Origin: Flammeovirga sp. SJP92
GTDB lineage: Bacteria; Bacteroidota; Bacteroidia; Cytophagales; Flammeovirgaceae
Reading direction: 5' to 3'
Length of the DNA stretch: 64,000 bases
Assembly: GCF_001583495.1 (NCBI RefSeq)
Contig: NZ_LQAQ01000046.1
Location: forward strand, 27,063 to 91,062
Shown: piece after piece, positions 43,500 through 53,515 of the stretch
Numbering within the stretch: the stretch's first letter is position 1
How the letters are laid out: the number at the start of each line of letters is the position of its first letter
Notes under the pieces: model-generated
Told to the model about the DNA's origin: nothing
The model's database searches: none
What the model saw: the letters and a program-made list of their open reading frames with translations, nothing else
Position numbers and translations under genes: made by a program

Positions 43500-46025
43500 A
43501 TGTCAACCTATTTATACCATTTCGATTTAAAAACCGATTTATCGGAAGTTAATCCATTAAAAGTTAGATCAATATCAATTAATTGTGATATTGATGAATT
43601 TTACGAAACATTTGAGCATGCATTACAATTTAAAGAATTGAATGACCTCACAATTTATTTACGAAGAGATAGTAGTGATAAAAGTGATTATGAGATAGAA
43701 ATTCCAGAAACGATTTCAAAATTCAAATCATTAACGCAATTTTCCTTTAGTAGCAACTATAGAATAAATAATATAAAGGTTACACTGCCTGACGTATTAT
43801 TTGAATTTCCCTCTATTGGTGTCATTAATGTAAACTATGCCAAAGTAGTTCTTCCGGAAAAGCTTCAAAAACCCTCTTTTTTATATCAACTAACTCTAGA
43901 TGAAGTATTAAATCTTCCATGCATTTTTGATGATCTTCCTAATTTGATGAATTTAAAATTAAATGCAACAGACACATCTTCATTGAGTTTACCAAGTTCA
44001 ATAAACAATTGTGAAAAGTTACAATCCCTTCAGTTGGAAGGGTTTATTGATCAAGAAATACCTTTTGAATTTGATAGATTTACATCCCTCAGAGTACTTA
44101 ACTTATCTAATTTCCCCAACCTAAAAACGTTACCTGAATCTATTGCTAGTTTAGGGAGTATTAATTCACTTAGCTTAAAAAGGACTTCTGTACCAGAGAT
44201 TCCCGAAGGTTTTGGTGATGGATTATTTTTCAATAATATCCACTTGGAAGGCAATCAAATTACTTGTCTTCCGGAATCTATCTATAATGCCTCTGTTAAT
44301 CAATTTACCATTGAGAATAATAAGTTTACCGTCTTAGATTTTAGGGTATTCAATTTAGGTTATCTTCAAAAACTGACCATCAGTGAACCGCTTACTGAAA
44401 TTACAAATGCCGACCCTAATCTGGTCAAAGATGCTAAAAACCTTTCCATTGACTTAAAAAATACTTCATTTGATGTATTACCGTCTTGCTTCCAACTTTT
44501 CTCTGAGATTAAATCTTTTTCTATCAGAAATGGTAAAAAACTAGACTGTACAGGAATTAGTAAGATCAAGAAAATTGAATATTTAAAAATTTCGAATTTC
44601 ACTGCCAATAGTAAAGAAGAAATATTGAGTATTAAGAACTGCAAAAACTTCACAGGCTTTAAAGGTAATAAAACAATGCACTCTGATTCTCCTAAGTTTT
44701 TTGCGGCACTCATCAGTTCTAGTATCTCGATACCGCTTAAAGAAAAAATTATTAACGTAATCCAAAAAAAGGAGGCTTTAGATCATTTATCTATCCATGA
44801 GTTATTATGCAGTAGTACTGTAAACAATAAAGAGTGGCAAATGAAGGTGGATAAAGTACTTCAAAAAAGAATTTCTGAACAGCTGGATGTTCCTTTAAAT
44901 AAGAATTCAAACCTGTTTGTGATGGGTAAACTTTCTTCTTCAAAAACCGAATTCAAAGACAAGTTTTCTCCCTATTTCAGCATCAGTAATCGTTTCAATG
45001 ACAAAGTCACTCATATTGTATTGGGAAGATTGCCAAAAGAGGCTTTAAAACTGGAGGAAGAAAAACTGAACAAGAAGTTTATCACTGAATCTGATCTTAC
45101 GGATTATATCAATACAATTAGCCCAGGGTATATTATTGAAGAAGCTAACAATGATTCACAGATCAGTGAAAATATAAAAAGCTTGTTGTACTCAGATGAT
45201 GAATCAAGTCAGCTGTTGGCACTGGAAATGCTTAACACTGGAGGAATACCGAAAGATATTATCAATGAGCTATTCTTTATACAGAAAACAACAAGTAATA
45301 ATTCAATCCGAAAAGCTACAGCGAAGGTGCTAAAAGCAAATGCTCCTAATGAAATGCTTACGGCTGTAAATGACAGATCAGGATTAAAAGGCCCTGAGAA
45401 GTTTGAAGAATACGAATTGTTTGCCAAGTTTAAAAAGCTCAGTAAAAATTGGGGTGTAGAAGTTGCATCACAACTGGCCTACTCTATCTATCAAAAATAC
45501 AACAAAGGCCTTCGTTATGTTGTAGTTTTTGGTAAGAAAACGACGCTATGGGAAAAAGTAATTCCGATCTTTTTAGAAGATGGTATTTTAGACTGGACTA
45601 AAGCTTTAGGGTATCGAAAGAGAACAGATGTTCCAGATGAGCAAGGTTCATTTTTCAACGCACACCGCCCTCTTCCAAACGAAGTATTGAAAAACCACAA
45701 AGTAACTCATTTGATTCTCAACAATTCAAAACAAGGAAGAATAGAAGAGTCAATTTCTGAGTATGTAGATCTAGAAGTTTTGGACCTTTCATACAACGAT
45801 TTAATGTCTCTACCCTACTCTATCAGTGAGTTATCAAAACTGAAAGAACTAGATCTAAAATACAATTTCAGTATGTCAACCCTTCCAAAAGGTATATACG
45901 ACCTCCCATCATTAGAAAAATTACATATCTCTGACCATGTGGAGTTTAATGAAGAGATATTCAAAAGTAAACTTCCAAATTGTCAGATTATAAAGTATGA
46001 ATCTTCTGTAACAATTAGTCAATAA
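43500..46025 (+). CDS. LRR-BRCT protein 2
   Basis: This 841-residue cytoplasmic protein repeats the architecture of the gene at 37429 in shorter form. Leucine-rich repeats fill about 1-400 (LRVLNLSNFPNLKTLPESI, INSLSLKRTSVPEIPEGF). A BRCT domain lies near 470-550 (LFVMGKLSSSKTEFKDKF, THIVLGRLP), then a helical region (LLALEMLNTGGIPKDIINELF, SNNSIRKATAKVLKANAPNEM), and C-terminal LRRs with a clear consensus (LEVLDLSYNDLMSLPYSI). Phrases such as ENGGVPPSLWHEL in gene 1 and NTGGIPKDIINEL here show common ancestry. It follows the MoxR gene by 5 bp. Function unknown. Confidence 0.85.
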   Translation: MSTYLYHFDLKTDLSEVNPLKVRSISINCDIDEFYETFEHALQFKELNDLTIYLRRDSSDKSDYEIEIPETISKFKSLTQFSFSSNYRINNIKVTLPDVLFEFPSIGVINVNYAKVVLPEKLQKPSFLYQLTLDEVLNLPCIFDDLPNLMNLKLNATDTSSLSLPSSINNCEKLQSLQLEGFIDQEIPFEFDRFTSLRVLNLSNFPNLKTLPESIASLGSINSLSLKRTSVPEIPEGFGDGLFFNNIHLEGNQITCLPESIYNASVNQFTIENNKFTVLDFRVFNLGYLQKLTISEPLTEITNADPNLVKDAKNLSIDLKNTSFDVLPSCFQLFSEIKSFSIRNGKKLDCTGISKIKKIEYLKISNFTANSKEEILSIKNCKNFTGFKGNKTMHSDSPKFFAALISSSISIPLKEKIINVIQKKEALDHLSIHELLCSSTVNNKEWQMKVDKVLQKRISEQLDVPLNKNSNLFVMGKLSSSKTEFKDKFSPYFSISNRFNDKVTHIVLGRLPKEALKLEEEKLNKKFITESDLTDYINTISPGYIIEEANNDSQISENIKSLLYSDDESSQLLALEMLNTGGIPKDIINELFFIQKTTSNNSIRKATAKVLKANAPNEMLTAVNDRSGLKGPEKFEEYELFAKFKKLSKNWGVEVASQLAYSIYQKYNKGLRYVVVFGKKTTLWEKVIPIFLEDGILDWTKALGYRKRTDVPDEQGSFFNAHRPLPNEVLKNHKVTHLILNNSKQGRIEESISEYVDLEVLDLSYNDLMSLPYSISELSKLKELDLKYNFSMSTLPKGIYDLPSLEKLHISDHVEFNEEIFKSKLPNCQIIKYESSVTISQ

Positions 46026-46055
46026 GTGATTGAGAACAATGAATTGACATCATAG

Positions 46056-46112
46056 AAAATCATAGTATAGATGCATAACTTAAAATATCATTTATACTAT
46101 GATTTTTCATTT
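46056..46112 (+). terminator. Terminator-like hairpin after the LRR-BRCT/MoxR block
   Basis: AAAATCATAGTATA and its exact complement flank a 23-nt loop, with T5 at the 3' arm. A second, shorter hairpin (AGGTAGG/CCTACCT) follows at 46139-46166. The rest of 46026-46358 shows no gene. Confidence 0.7.
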
Positions 46113-46138
46113 ACAACACTAACTCTTTTGAAATGAAA

Positions 46139-46166
46139 AGGTAGGTTTAAATGTATAAGCCTACCT
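46139..46166 (+). terminator. Second hairpin downstream of the block
   Basis: AGGTAGG pairs with CCTACCT around a partly paired 14-nt centre. Only a weak T-run follows, so terminator function is uncertain. Confidence 0.4.
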
Positions 46167-46358
46167 GCTATTTAAGTAATCACATGTTTGAAGGAAAATT
46201 TTGTAATTTGTTGCTTTTGAGAAGTATAACTTTAATAAAAAACACACCAAATAGCTTTTGAAAATTGTTTTCAAATTGTTATTTAAAAGTCAAAATGAAA
46301 ATTAAGAAAAATACATTTATATTTATCTATATAATATGCAAACCTATTGTTTTTAAAA

Positions 46359-47750
46359 ATGAATTATCCTATCACTTTATTTTTCTTTATAGTTTCATTT
46401 CTCACTTTTAATTCACACTTAATAGGTCAAAATAGCAGAGGGCTTCAACTAAAAAATAATGACACAAACTCAGTCAATAGAGGTAAGAAATATGCCCTAA
46501 TAATAGGAAATGATCAATACACAAATTTAATATGTCAAATTCCTCCAAATGTAAAAAGAAATTCAAAAGCTGTTTGCAAAATATTATCTGAGAAGTATAA
46601 TTTTGAATGCAAATTATTGTTATCTCCAACTAAGAATGAATTAGAGAAAGAAATCTACTCTTATCACGAAACTTTAAAAGATAATGATAGATTCTTAATT
46701 TTCATTTCAGGACATGGTGAGTTTGATAATAAATATACTGAGGATGGATATATAGCAGTAAAAGACTCTAAATTGACAAAATTAGACCCTTATTATAATT
46801 CATATTTGAGTTATCAAAAATTCAAAAGAATGGTAGATCAACTTCCAAACAAACATATAGGGTTAGTATTAGATATATCTTTTGGTAAAGCGTTTAATGA
46901 AAAATTGTCGGATCTAAACAATCGCAATATTGAATCAGAAAGTGATATAAAGAAAAATCTAGAGCAATATATAAATGAACAGTTTCGCAAAAAGGCTAGA
47001 ATTCAATTGTTATCTGGATTTGAAAATTACAGCAACTCAACTTTCACAAAACTTCTTTTAGAAAGCCTAATACAAAATCAATTAGTTGAAGGAATACCAC
47101 TTACGCTGATGGAGATTTACAACTTAGCTATAAACAGTAACAATACCCACCCAACTTATGACCATTTTGGATACGATGATCCAGGAAGTTTATTCATTAT
47201 TGGTGATATTAATTATGCCTCACAACTCGAACTTTCAAATCTCTTTGAGCGGGCAAATAAAGGTGATAAGGATACTCAATTTAAACTTGGGGAAATGTAT
47301 TATTACGGTAATGGTGTTATTCAAGATTATTCAAAAGCATTTGATTGGTATAAAATACTTGCGGATCAGAATAATCCAGATGCACAGTACAAATTAGGGG
47401 AAATGTATTATTATGGGAAAGGTAATATTCCTCAAAATTTTGAGGTAGCTTTCAGCTGGTATCATAAATCTGCCGATAATGGTAACTCTGATGCCCAATT
47501 TATGTTAGGAGAAATAGGTTATCATGAAAAGAATGGTGTATCTAACATATTCGATGCTTATAATTGGTATCAAATTTCTGCACATAATGGTAATATTAAT
47601 GCCCAGTTTATGTTAGGCGAATTATATTTCAAAGGTAAAATAATATTGAAAAATGATAAAAAAGCACAAGAATGGTATAAAAAAGCATGTGAAGGAGGAA
47701 ATGAAGCTGCATGTACAAAACTAAAGCAACTAAAAACAATTGAAAATTAG
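46359..47750 (+). CDS. Exported caspase-like pseudo-enzyme with Sel1 repeats
   Basis: ATG 46359 starts a signal peptide (MNYPITLFFFIVSFLTFN); a TTG 12 bp earlier is less likely. The 463-residue product has a caspase-like domain at about 40-290. His119 of the dyad is present (SGHGEFD), but the Cys position is Ser174 (VLDISFGKAF), a single-base change from TGT to TCT relative to the paralogue downstream (LDVCFGG). From about 295 come four to five Sel1-type repeats (AQYKLGEMYYYGKG, AFSWYHKSADNGNSDAQFMLGE), an alpha-solenoid for protein binding. The next gene starts 46 bp later, so this looks like a catalytically dead partner or decoy of the active caspase. Confidence 0.88.
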   Translation: MNYPITLFFFIVSFLTFNSHLIGQNSRGLQLKNNDTNSVNRGKKYALIIGNDQYTNLICQIPPNVKRNSKAVCKILSEKYNFECKLLLSPTKNELEKEIYSYHETLKDNDRFLIFISGHGEFDNKYTEDGYIAVKDSKLTKLDPYYNSYLSYQKFKRMVDQLPNKHIGLVLDISFGKAFNEKLSDLNNRNIESESDIKKNLEQYINEQFRKKARIQLLSGFENYSNSTFTKLLLESLIQNQLVEGIPLTLMEIYNLAINSNNTHPTYDHFGYDDPGSLFIIGDINYASQLELSNLFERANKGDKDTQFKLGEMYYYGNGVIQDYSKAFDWYKILADQNNPDAQYKLGEMYYYGKGNIPQNFEVAFSWYHKSADNGNSDAQFMLGEIGYHEKNGVSNIFDAYNWYQISAHNGNINAQFMLGELYFKGKIILKNDKKAQEWYKKACEGGNEAACTKLKQLKTIEN

Positions 47751-47795
47751 AGTTTAAAAAGCTAATCCATACTTTTTTGAAAATTTATCATCGAT

Positions 47796-50700
47796 ATGAA
47801 AAACTTTTTAATATTAACTTCTTTATACATCAGTATTTTTTTAAGTCCTACTTTTACCTTTGCTCAAAAACAACCACATGAAATTTCAAATACAGGTACT
47901 AATAGCAATGGTAAGTATGCACTTGTTATTGGAAGCAATAATTATAATTCTTCCGTATGGCCTACATTATACAATGCAGAAACAGATGCAAAGGCTATAG
48001 CAAAAGTATTATCTAACAAATATGGCTTTGAGTGTAATCTTCTGTTATCACCAACAAAAAGTAAAGTAGAAAAACAGCTCTATTCATATCATGAAACTCT
48101 AAAAGAAAATGATAGACTGCTGATTTATATAGCTGGACATGGAGACTTTGATGAAACATATGAAAAAGATGGTTTTATAGTATTCAAGGATTCAGAATCC
48201 CCTAAATCTGACATCTTTCATAACTCTTATTTAGGGTATCAAAAATTTCAAAGAATTTTAGATGTACTTCCTTCTAAACACATTGGAGTTATACTAGATG
48301 TTTGTTTTGGCGGTACATTTAATGATCAATTAATCAACAGAGGAAAAACTAATAATAAGATTGATATTGATAACAAAGTTTTTTTTGAAAAGTATCATAA
48401 AAAAGGACGGTTGTATCTAACGTCAGGAGCAAAAGAACCTGTATTAGATGGTAAACCAGGTCATTATTCACCTTTTTGTTATTCTTTATTAGAAATCTTA
48501 GAACAACGATCAAACAAGCTTATCACACTATCTCATATTTATAATCATTTATTAGGGAAAACTAATACTAACCCAATTTTCGGTCATTTCGGTAAAGATG
48601 ACATCAGTAGTTTTTTTATGATTAGTGATTTTAACTCTCCCAAAAAAGCACACATAATTACTAATAAAGATATTTCATTTGTTTCTGGGACTATATATAA
48701 ATACCATGGTCATCAAAAAGATATTATTATACCTAATAAAATAGATGGCGAATTAGTTACTAGAATAAGTCAAGGTGCATTTTCAAAACGACAGTTAACT
48801 AGTATTGACTTATCAAAAAGTACGGCTCTTGAAGTAATTGAAAAAAACGCTTTTGCTGATAATAATTTAACTGAGTTAAACTTAGCGAACAATAGTTCAC
48901 TGATTAAAATTGGAAGAGGAGCATTTTATAGAAATCAAATTAATAAAATTGACTTGTCTAACAATACTTTGCTCAAAGAAATTGGAATAGAGGCATTTGC
49001 TGGAAATGACTTAACTGAGTTAAACTTAACTAACAATGTTTCTCTTATTAAAATTAGACTTAGAGCTTTTTATAAAAACCATCTCAAAAAAATTGACTTT
49101 CCTAATAATGCTTCGCTCAAAGAAATTGGAATAGAGGCATTTGCTGAAAATGATTTAACTGAATTAAACTTAACTAACAATGATTCACTAATTAAAATTG
49201 AAAATGGAGCTTTTTATGAAAATAAACTCACTAAAATTGACTTATCTAACAATACTTCGCTCAAAGAAATTGGAGTACAGGCATTTGCTAGAAATGAATT
49301 AACTGAATTAAACTTAACTAACAATGACTCACTAATTAAAATTGAAAATGGAGCTTTTTATAAAAATCAACTCACTAATATTAATTTGTCTAATCTTAGT
49401 ACTCTCAATGAGATTGGTAATCAAGCTTTCGCATTTAACAAATTAACATCAGTTGATCTCTCTAATAATAGGGCTCTTATTAAAATTGGAGAGGAAGCAT
49501 TTATTAGTAATCAGATAATGAGCGTTGACTTATCAAACAATATAGCTCTTAAAGAAATTGGCGAATTCGCTTTTGCTAATAACAAACTCATAAATGTCAA
49601 TCTGTCAAACAATACAAATTTAAGTAGAATTGATAATTTTTCATTTACCAACAATCAACTAATGAATGTACAACTTTCTAACTGTACTGCCTTATCATAT
49701 ATTGGTCACTATGCATTTGAAAATAATAAACTAAGTTATATTGATTTATCTAAGAATTCAAAATTAGTTCATATTGGAGCAGGTGCTTTCCATCTCAATC
49801 AGATGAAATCATTTACCTTACCTATACCAGATTCTTCTGGATCTTGGAATCAAGGAAAGTCTAATAGTGAGATAACAAATTTATTATTAGAGTTTTTTTT
49901 CATCCAAAATTTTACACATCAATTAAACCAGAAGGATGTTATTATAAGAGGTGGAAAAATTACAGAGTATCTTAGTGAATATACTAACATCTCAATTCCA
50001 AAGACTATTAATGGAATTGAAATAACAAGTATTGGTGATTTTGCTTTCAGAAATTGCAAATTGACTAATATTGATTTTTCTAAGAGTACTGCACTTGTAA
50101 GCATTGGAAAATACGCTTTTTATGAAAATTCATTAACAAATATAGACCTATCAAATAACACTAAATTAACTAGTATTGGTTTTAGTGCATTTGCATATAA
50201 TCAGCTAAGTTCTTTCAAATTACCAACACCAGATATAATAGGAAAGTGGAATTCAGGTAATTCAGGTGAAACTATAACTGACTTAGAATTTTCCTACTAT
50301 TACACTCCATTTTCAACTCATGAAGTTTATGAAATTACTACTAAAGATGTAACCTTTAAGAATGGCGAAATAATAAATTATAATGGCAAACACACTAACA
50401 TAATGATTCCCGAGTTTATAGATGGGGTACAAGTTATTTCAATTGCTAAAAATGCTTTTGAAGATAAAAATTTGATAAAAATAGATCTTTCAAAGTGTAT
50501 AGCACTTAGAAGAATTGGAGAAAATGCATTTGCTAATAATAATCTATCTGAAATTGACTTATCATTAAATATAATGCTTTCAAGTATTGGAATGAATGCT
50601 TTTTATAAAAACGATATCAAAAGTATTGATTTATCTAATAATACAGAACTCGTCGATATTGGAAAAAATATTATTCAAGGAACCTCTTTTATGTTACCAT

Positions 50701-51746
50701 TACCAAAGTTTAAAGGATCTTGGAATATTGGTTATTCGGGAGAAGCAGTTATTACATTTTATTCACATTATTATTATACGTATGATGAACCCTATGAAAT
50801 TAAACTTTCTGATGTTATTTTTAATGATGGGGAGATTATTGAATATTTAGGAGTTCATAATAATATTAAAATACCAAGATGCTTTTTAGATAAACCAATA
50901 ACTAGTATTAATGATGATGTATTCTGTGATTTTAATAAAATATATGTGGTAGGTTCCGTAAGCAAAAAAATTATAAATGTGGACTTATCTAATACTACTG
51001 AACTCATTAGCATAGGGCGTAATGCATTTACAAATAATAGTTTAACTAAAATTGACCTATCTAAAAATACTAAACTCTATAATATTGGAGATAAAGCCTT
51101 CGCTAGTAATAATTTAACGGATATTAATCTATCTAATACTGAAGTTAGTTCTATATGGCATGAAGTGTTTGCCAGTAATAATTTATCTAATGTTGACTTA
51201 TCTAATACTAAAATTAAGTATATAGGAAAAAGAGCATTTGCTAATAATAGTTTAATTGAGATTGACTTTACTAATACTGAAGTTAATTATATAGGAGTTG
51301 AAGCATTTATCTATAATAATTTAACTGACATTAAGCTACCAATAAGTTGTACTAGTATAGGGGCAAGTGCATTCGCTTTCAATAATTTGACTGATATTAA
51401 TCTATCTAATAATACTCAACTTAAGATAATAGAAAGTGGAGTGTTTGGATGTAATAAAATTGAGAGTATTAACCTTAACAATTGTACTTTACTTTACAAA
51501 ATTGGGGAATACGCATTTTATGATAACAACCTAACCAATGTAGATCTTTCAAATAATATTAACCTTACAGAAATTGGCAGTAGAGCTTTTGAAAAAAATA
51601 AGCTTTCAAAGTTGATGTTACCCCAAAGTGATACTTCTGATACCAAAATTTGGTTTAACTCAAAAATGGAAACTGTTCATTCCGATTCTATAACTAATTT
51701 CACATCTGGTTATTGGTTAAAAGATGTAAATAAAATTAGTGACTAA
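47796..51746 (+). CDS. Exported caspase-like protein with long BspA-type LRR array
   Basis: This 1316-residue protein has a signal peptide ending TFAQ. A caspase-like domain at about 45-285 has intact His115 (AGHGDFD) and Cys170 (LDVCFGGTF) and shares long stretches with the gene upstream (YSYHETLKEND). The rest is a BspA-type (LRR_5) array, broken into several blocks. Units of the form IGEEAFxxNxLTxVDLSNN alternate with short spacers such as ITDLEFSYYYT and PxxxGSWNxGxSGE. LRR_5 arrays are surface-exposed binding modules in Bacteroidota and parasites. No C-terminal secretion domain is recognised. The repeats at 48888-49463 are almost identical in DNA, so the array expands by tandem duplication. 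Confidence 0.9.
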   Translation: MKNFLILTSLYISIFLSPTFTFAQKQPHEISNTGTNSNGKYALVIGSNNYNSSVWPTLYNAETDAKAIAKVLSNKYGFECNLLLSPTKSKVEKQLYSYHETLKENDRLLIYIAGHGDFDETYEKDGFIVFKDSESPKSDIFHNSYLGYQKFQRILDVLPSKHIGVILDVCFGGTFNDQLINRGKTNNKIDIDNKVFFEKYHKKGRLYLTSGAKEPVLDGKPGHYSPFCYSLLEILEQRSNKLITLSHIYNHLLGKTNTNPIFGHFGKDDISSFFMISDFNSPKKAHIITNKDISFVSGTIYKYHGHQKDIIIPNKIDGELVTRISQGAFSKRQLTSIDLSKSTALEVIEKNAFADNNLTELNLANNSSLIKIGRGAFYRNQINKIDLSNNTLLKEIGIEAFAGNDLTELNLTNNVSLIKIRLRAFYKNHLKKIDFPNNASLKEIGIEAFAENDLTELNLTNNDSLIKIENGAFYENKLTKIDLSNNTSLKEIGVQAFARNELTELNLTNNDSLIKIENGAFYKNQLTNINLSNLSTLNEIGNQAFAFNKLTSVDLSNNRALIKIGEEAFISNQIMSVDLSNNIALKEIGEFAFANNKLINVNLSNNTNLSRIDNFSFTNNQLMNVQLSNCTALSYIGHYAFENNKLSYIDLSKNSKLVHIGAGAFHLNQMKSFTLPIPDSSGSWNQGKSNSEITNLLLEFFFIQNFTHQLNQKDVIIRGGKITEYLSEYTNISIPKTINGIEITSIGDFAFRNCKLTNIDFSKSTALVSIGKYAFYENSLTNIDLSNNTKLTSIGFSAFAYNQLSSFKLPTPDIIGKWNSGNSGETITDLEFSYYYTPFSTHEVYEITTKDVTFKNGEIINYNGKHTNIMIPEFIDGVQVISIAKNAFEDKNLIKIDLSKCIALRRIGENAFANNNLSEIDLSLNIMLSSIGMNAFYKNDIKSIDLSNNTELVDIGKNIIQGTSFMLPLPKFKGSWNIGYSGEAVITFYSHYYYTYDEPYEIKLSDVIFNDGEIIEYLGVHNNIKIPRCFLDKPITSINDDVFCDFNKIYVVGSVSKKIINVDLSNTTELISIGRNAFTNNSLTKIDLSKNTKLYNIGDKAFASNNLTDINLSNTEVSSIWHEVFASNNLSNVDLSNTKIKYIGKRAFANNSLIEIDFTNTEVNYIGVEAFIYNNLTDIKLPISCTSIGASAFAFNNLTDINLSNNTQLKIIESGVFGCNKIESINLNNCTLLYKIGEYAFYDNNLTNVDLSNNINLTEIGSRAFEKNKLSKLMLPQSDTSDTKIWFNSKMETVHSDSITNFTSGYWLKDVNKISD
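48888..49463 (+). repeat. Four tandem 144-bp units in the BspA-type LRR array
   Basis: The same segment starts near 48888, 49032, 49176 and 49320, exactly 144 bp (48 residues, two LRR_5 units) apart. The second to fourth units are the most similar and carry the same residues NNDSLIKIENGAFY, so the duplication is recent. Copy number is likely to vary between strains. Confidence 0.75.
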
Positions 51747-51938
51747 TTCTATTGATTTACTTCTTTTATTAAAACTTACATACTATAAATTCATACTTCT
51801 AGGGATTACTACAACCAGAAGTGAGCACTTCTATATCAGTTTTTTAAGAAGATATTTACACAACTAAAAAAGCAATTGTAAAAACATCCCTAAATGTATT
51901 AAATTGTAGAGGACCCAACTTTTATCAAAAACTATTAT

Positions 51939-52700
51939 ATGCAATCCATTGACTTAAAAATTAAGAATAGTAAAGGCATTTTGTTGTCTTCTAAACTTGA
52001 ACTGCCAGAAGGTAGAGAAACAACTACTTATGCAATGTTTGCCCATTGTTTTACTTGCACGAAAAACCTCAATGCGGTGGTAAATATTGCAAAAGCATTA
52101 AACGCTATGGGAGTAGCTGTGCTTCGTTTTGATTTCACTGGTTTAGGGCAAAGTGATGGAGATTTTGGTGATACTGATTTCAGTTCCAACGTACAGGACC
52201 TTATAGATGTAGCCGACTTTTTAGCGAAAGAGCATAAAGCTCCTAAACTGATGATTGGGCATTCTCTTGGTGGTGCGGCTGCAATTTATGCTGGAAAACA
52301 AATTGATTCTATAGAAGCTATAGCTACTATTGGTGCTCCCTCTGCTCCTCATCATGTACAGCACCTTTTTCAACACAGTATTGATGAGATTAAAGAAAAA
52401 GGAAAAGCTTTAGTCGAACTAGGCGGTCGTCCATTTACAATTTCTAAGCAGTTTATTGATGACATCACGGCTACAGACATGGAAGAATTGATGTCTTCTT
52501 TACGAAAACCTATACTCATCACCCACTCTCCACAAGACACTACAGTGGAAATCAAAAATGCTGCTGAAATTTATGGTTATGCTCATCATCCAAAAAGTTT
52601 TATCTCACTGGATGGTGCTGATCATTTATTGACTAAAAATAAATATTCTCAGTATGTAGGTAGAATGATTGCTCAGTGGGTCTCTATTTATCTCGAATAA
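51939..52700 (+). CDS. Alpha/beta hydrolase
   Basis: This 253-residue cytoplasmic enzyme shows the serine nucleophile in GHSLGGAAA (near residue 110), an acid in the region HSPQDTTVEI and catalytic His in GADHLLT. The early motif FAHCFTCTKNL supplies the oxyanion side. It resembles the hydrolase half of hydrolase-OsmC fusion proteins; here the OsmC half is absent. Acyl-ester or thioester hydrolysis is expected, substrate unknown. It stands alone, with 190 bp of AT-rich DNA upstream. Confidence 0.9.
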   Translation: MQSIDLKIKNSKGILLSSKLELPEGRETTTYAMFAHCFTCTKNLNAVVNIAKALNAMGVAVLRFDFTGLGQSDGDFGDTDFSSNVQDLIDVADFLAKEHKAPKLMIGHSLGGAAAIYAGKQIDSIEAIATIGAPSAPHHVQHLFQHSIDEIKEKGKALVELGGRPFTISKQFIDDITATDMEELMSSLRKPILITHSPQDTTVEIKNAAEIYGYAHHPKSFISLDGADHLLTKNKYSQYVGRMIAQWVSIYLE

Positions 52701-52976
52701 AGACTTTTCTCTTATTAATGTTGAGGGAGAAACTTAATCTATTTTGAGATCTTTTGAAGAATATAGATTGTTATAACTGAATTTGTCACACCCTAAATGA
52801 GCATCAAAAACTGTCGAAATACAATAACCTAAAATTGTTATGGCATAACACGTCCTTATTGTATTACAGCGCCACTCCATTCTCTAAGGAATCAATCGTT
52901 CCTAAATTATATCATTAACAGTACTATGTATTATAATTCTTTAGCTTTAAACATTTTAAATTACTCTTAACAAATA

Positions 52977-53483
52977 TCATCCTGGATCTTCACTCCTATA
53001 TTCTAAAGTTTTAATCAAACCTTCGGCAGTAAAATGTAAGATAATATAATCGGACTCACCTGCTCCAACAATATATATTTTATCTGTACCATTTTCATTT
53101 CCTGAAAGTTCAATCCTATTCCAAGTTTCTATTAATTTCTTTAGGTCAAAAGTATAGATTGATTTTTTAGGATCTCTTTTTGGACAGGCCCACCCTTCTC
53201 CATCATTCATAACCTCAAGACTGATAGGTTTGTCTATTTCTAGATTCGTCAATTCATCTTTTTTACCGTCTGTTGATCCATTGCACCTATCATCCTGATG
53301 ATAAATTAAAAACCATTTATCTGTAAACAAATCATTAAGTTCCTGTTGACTTTTCAATCGTTCAATAAACTTCTTTCCTATTGTTACTTTATCACCTTCA
53401 AGAGATATTGTAAGATCGGGAATCATTCGAAATGAACTTAAAAGGATTAAGCCATAAATGATAATTGGCAGTTTGTTATTCAT
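52977..53483 (-). CDS. Small exported or membrane-anchored protein, unknown function
   Basis: This 168-residue protein has one N-terminal hydrophobic stretch (LPIIIYGLILLSSF) that can act as signal or anchor. Then comes a polar body with two Cys residues (DDRCNGSTDG, GWACPKRD) and an end of strands (KIYIVGAGESDYIILHFTAEGLIKTLEY). No family is recognised. It starts 32 bp after the SUKH-like gene stop on the same strand, so the two are likely co-transcribed. Confidence 0.6.
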   Translation of the reverse strand: MNNKLPIIIYGLILLSSFRMIPDLTISLEGDKVTIGKKFIERLKSQQELNDLFTDKWFLIYHQDDRCNGSTDGKKDELTNLEIDKPISLEVMNDGEGWACPKRDPKKSIYTFDLKKLIETWNRIELSGNENGTDKIYIVGAGESDYIILHFTAEGLIKTLEYRSEDPG

Positions 53484-53515
53484 TTTATTATAAAATTGGT
53501 TTAGTTGAAATAATT

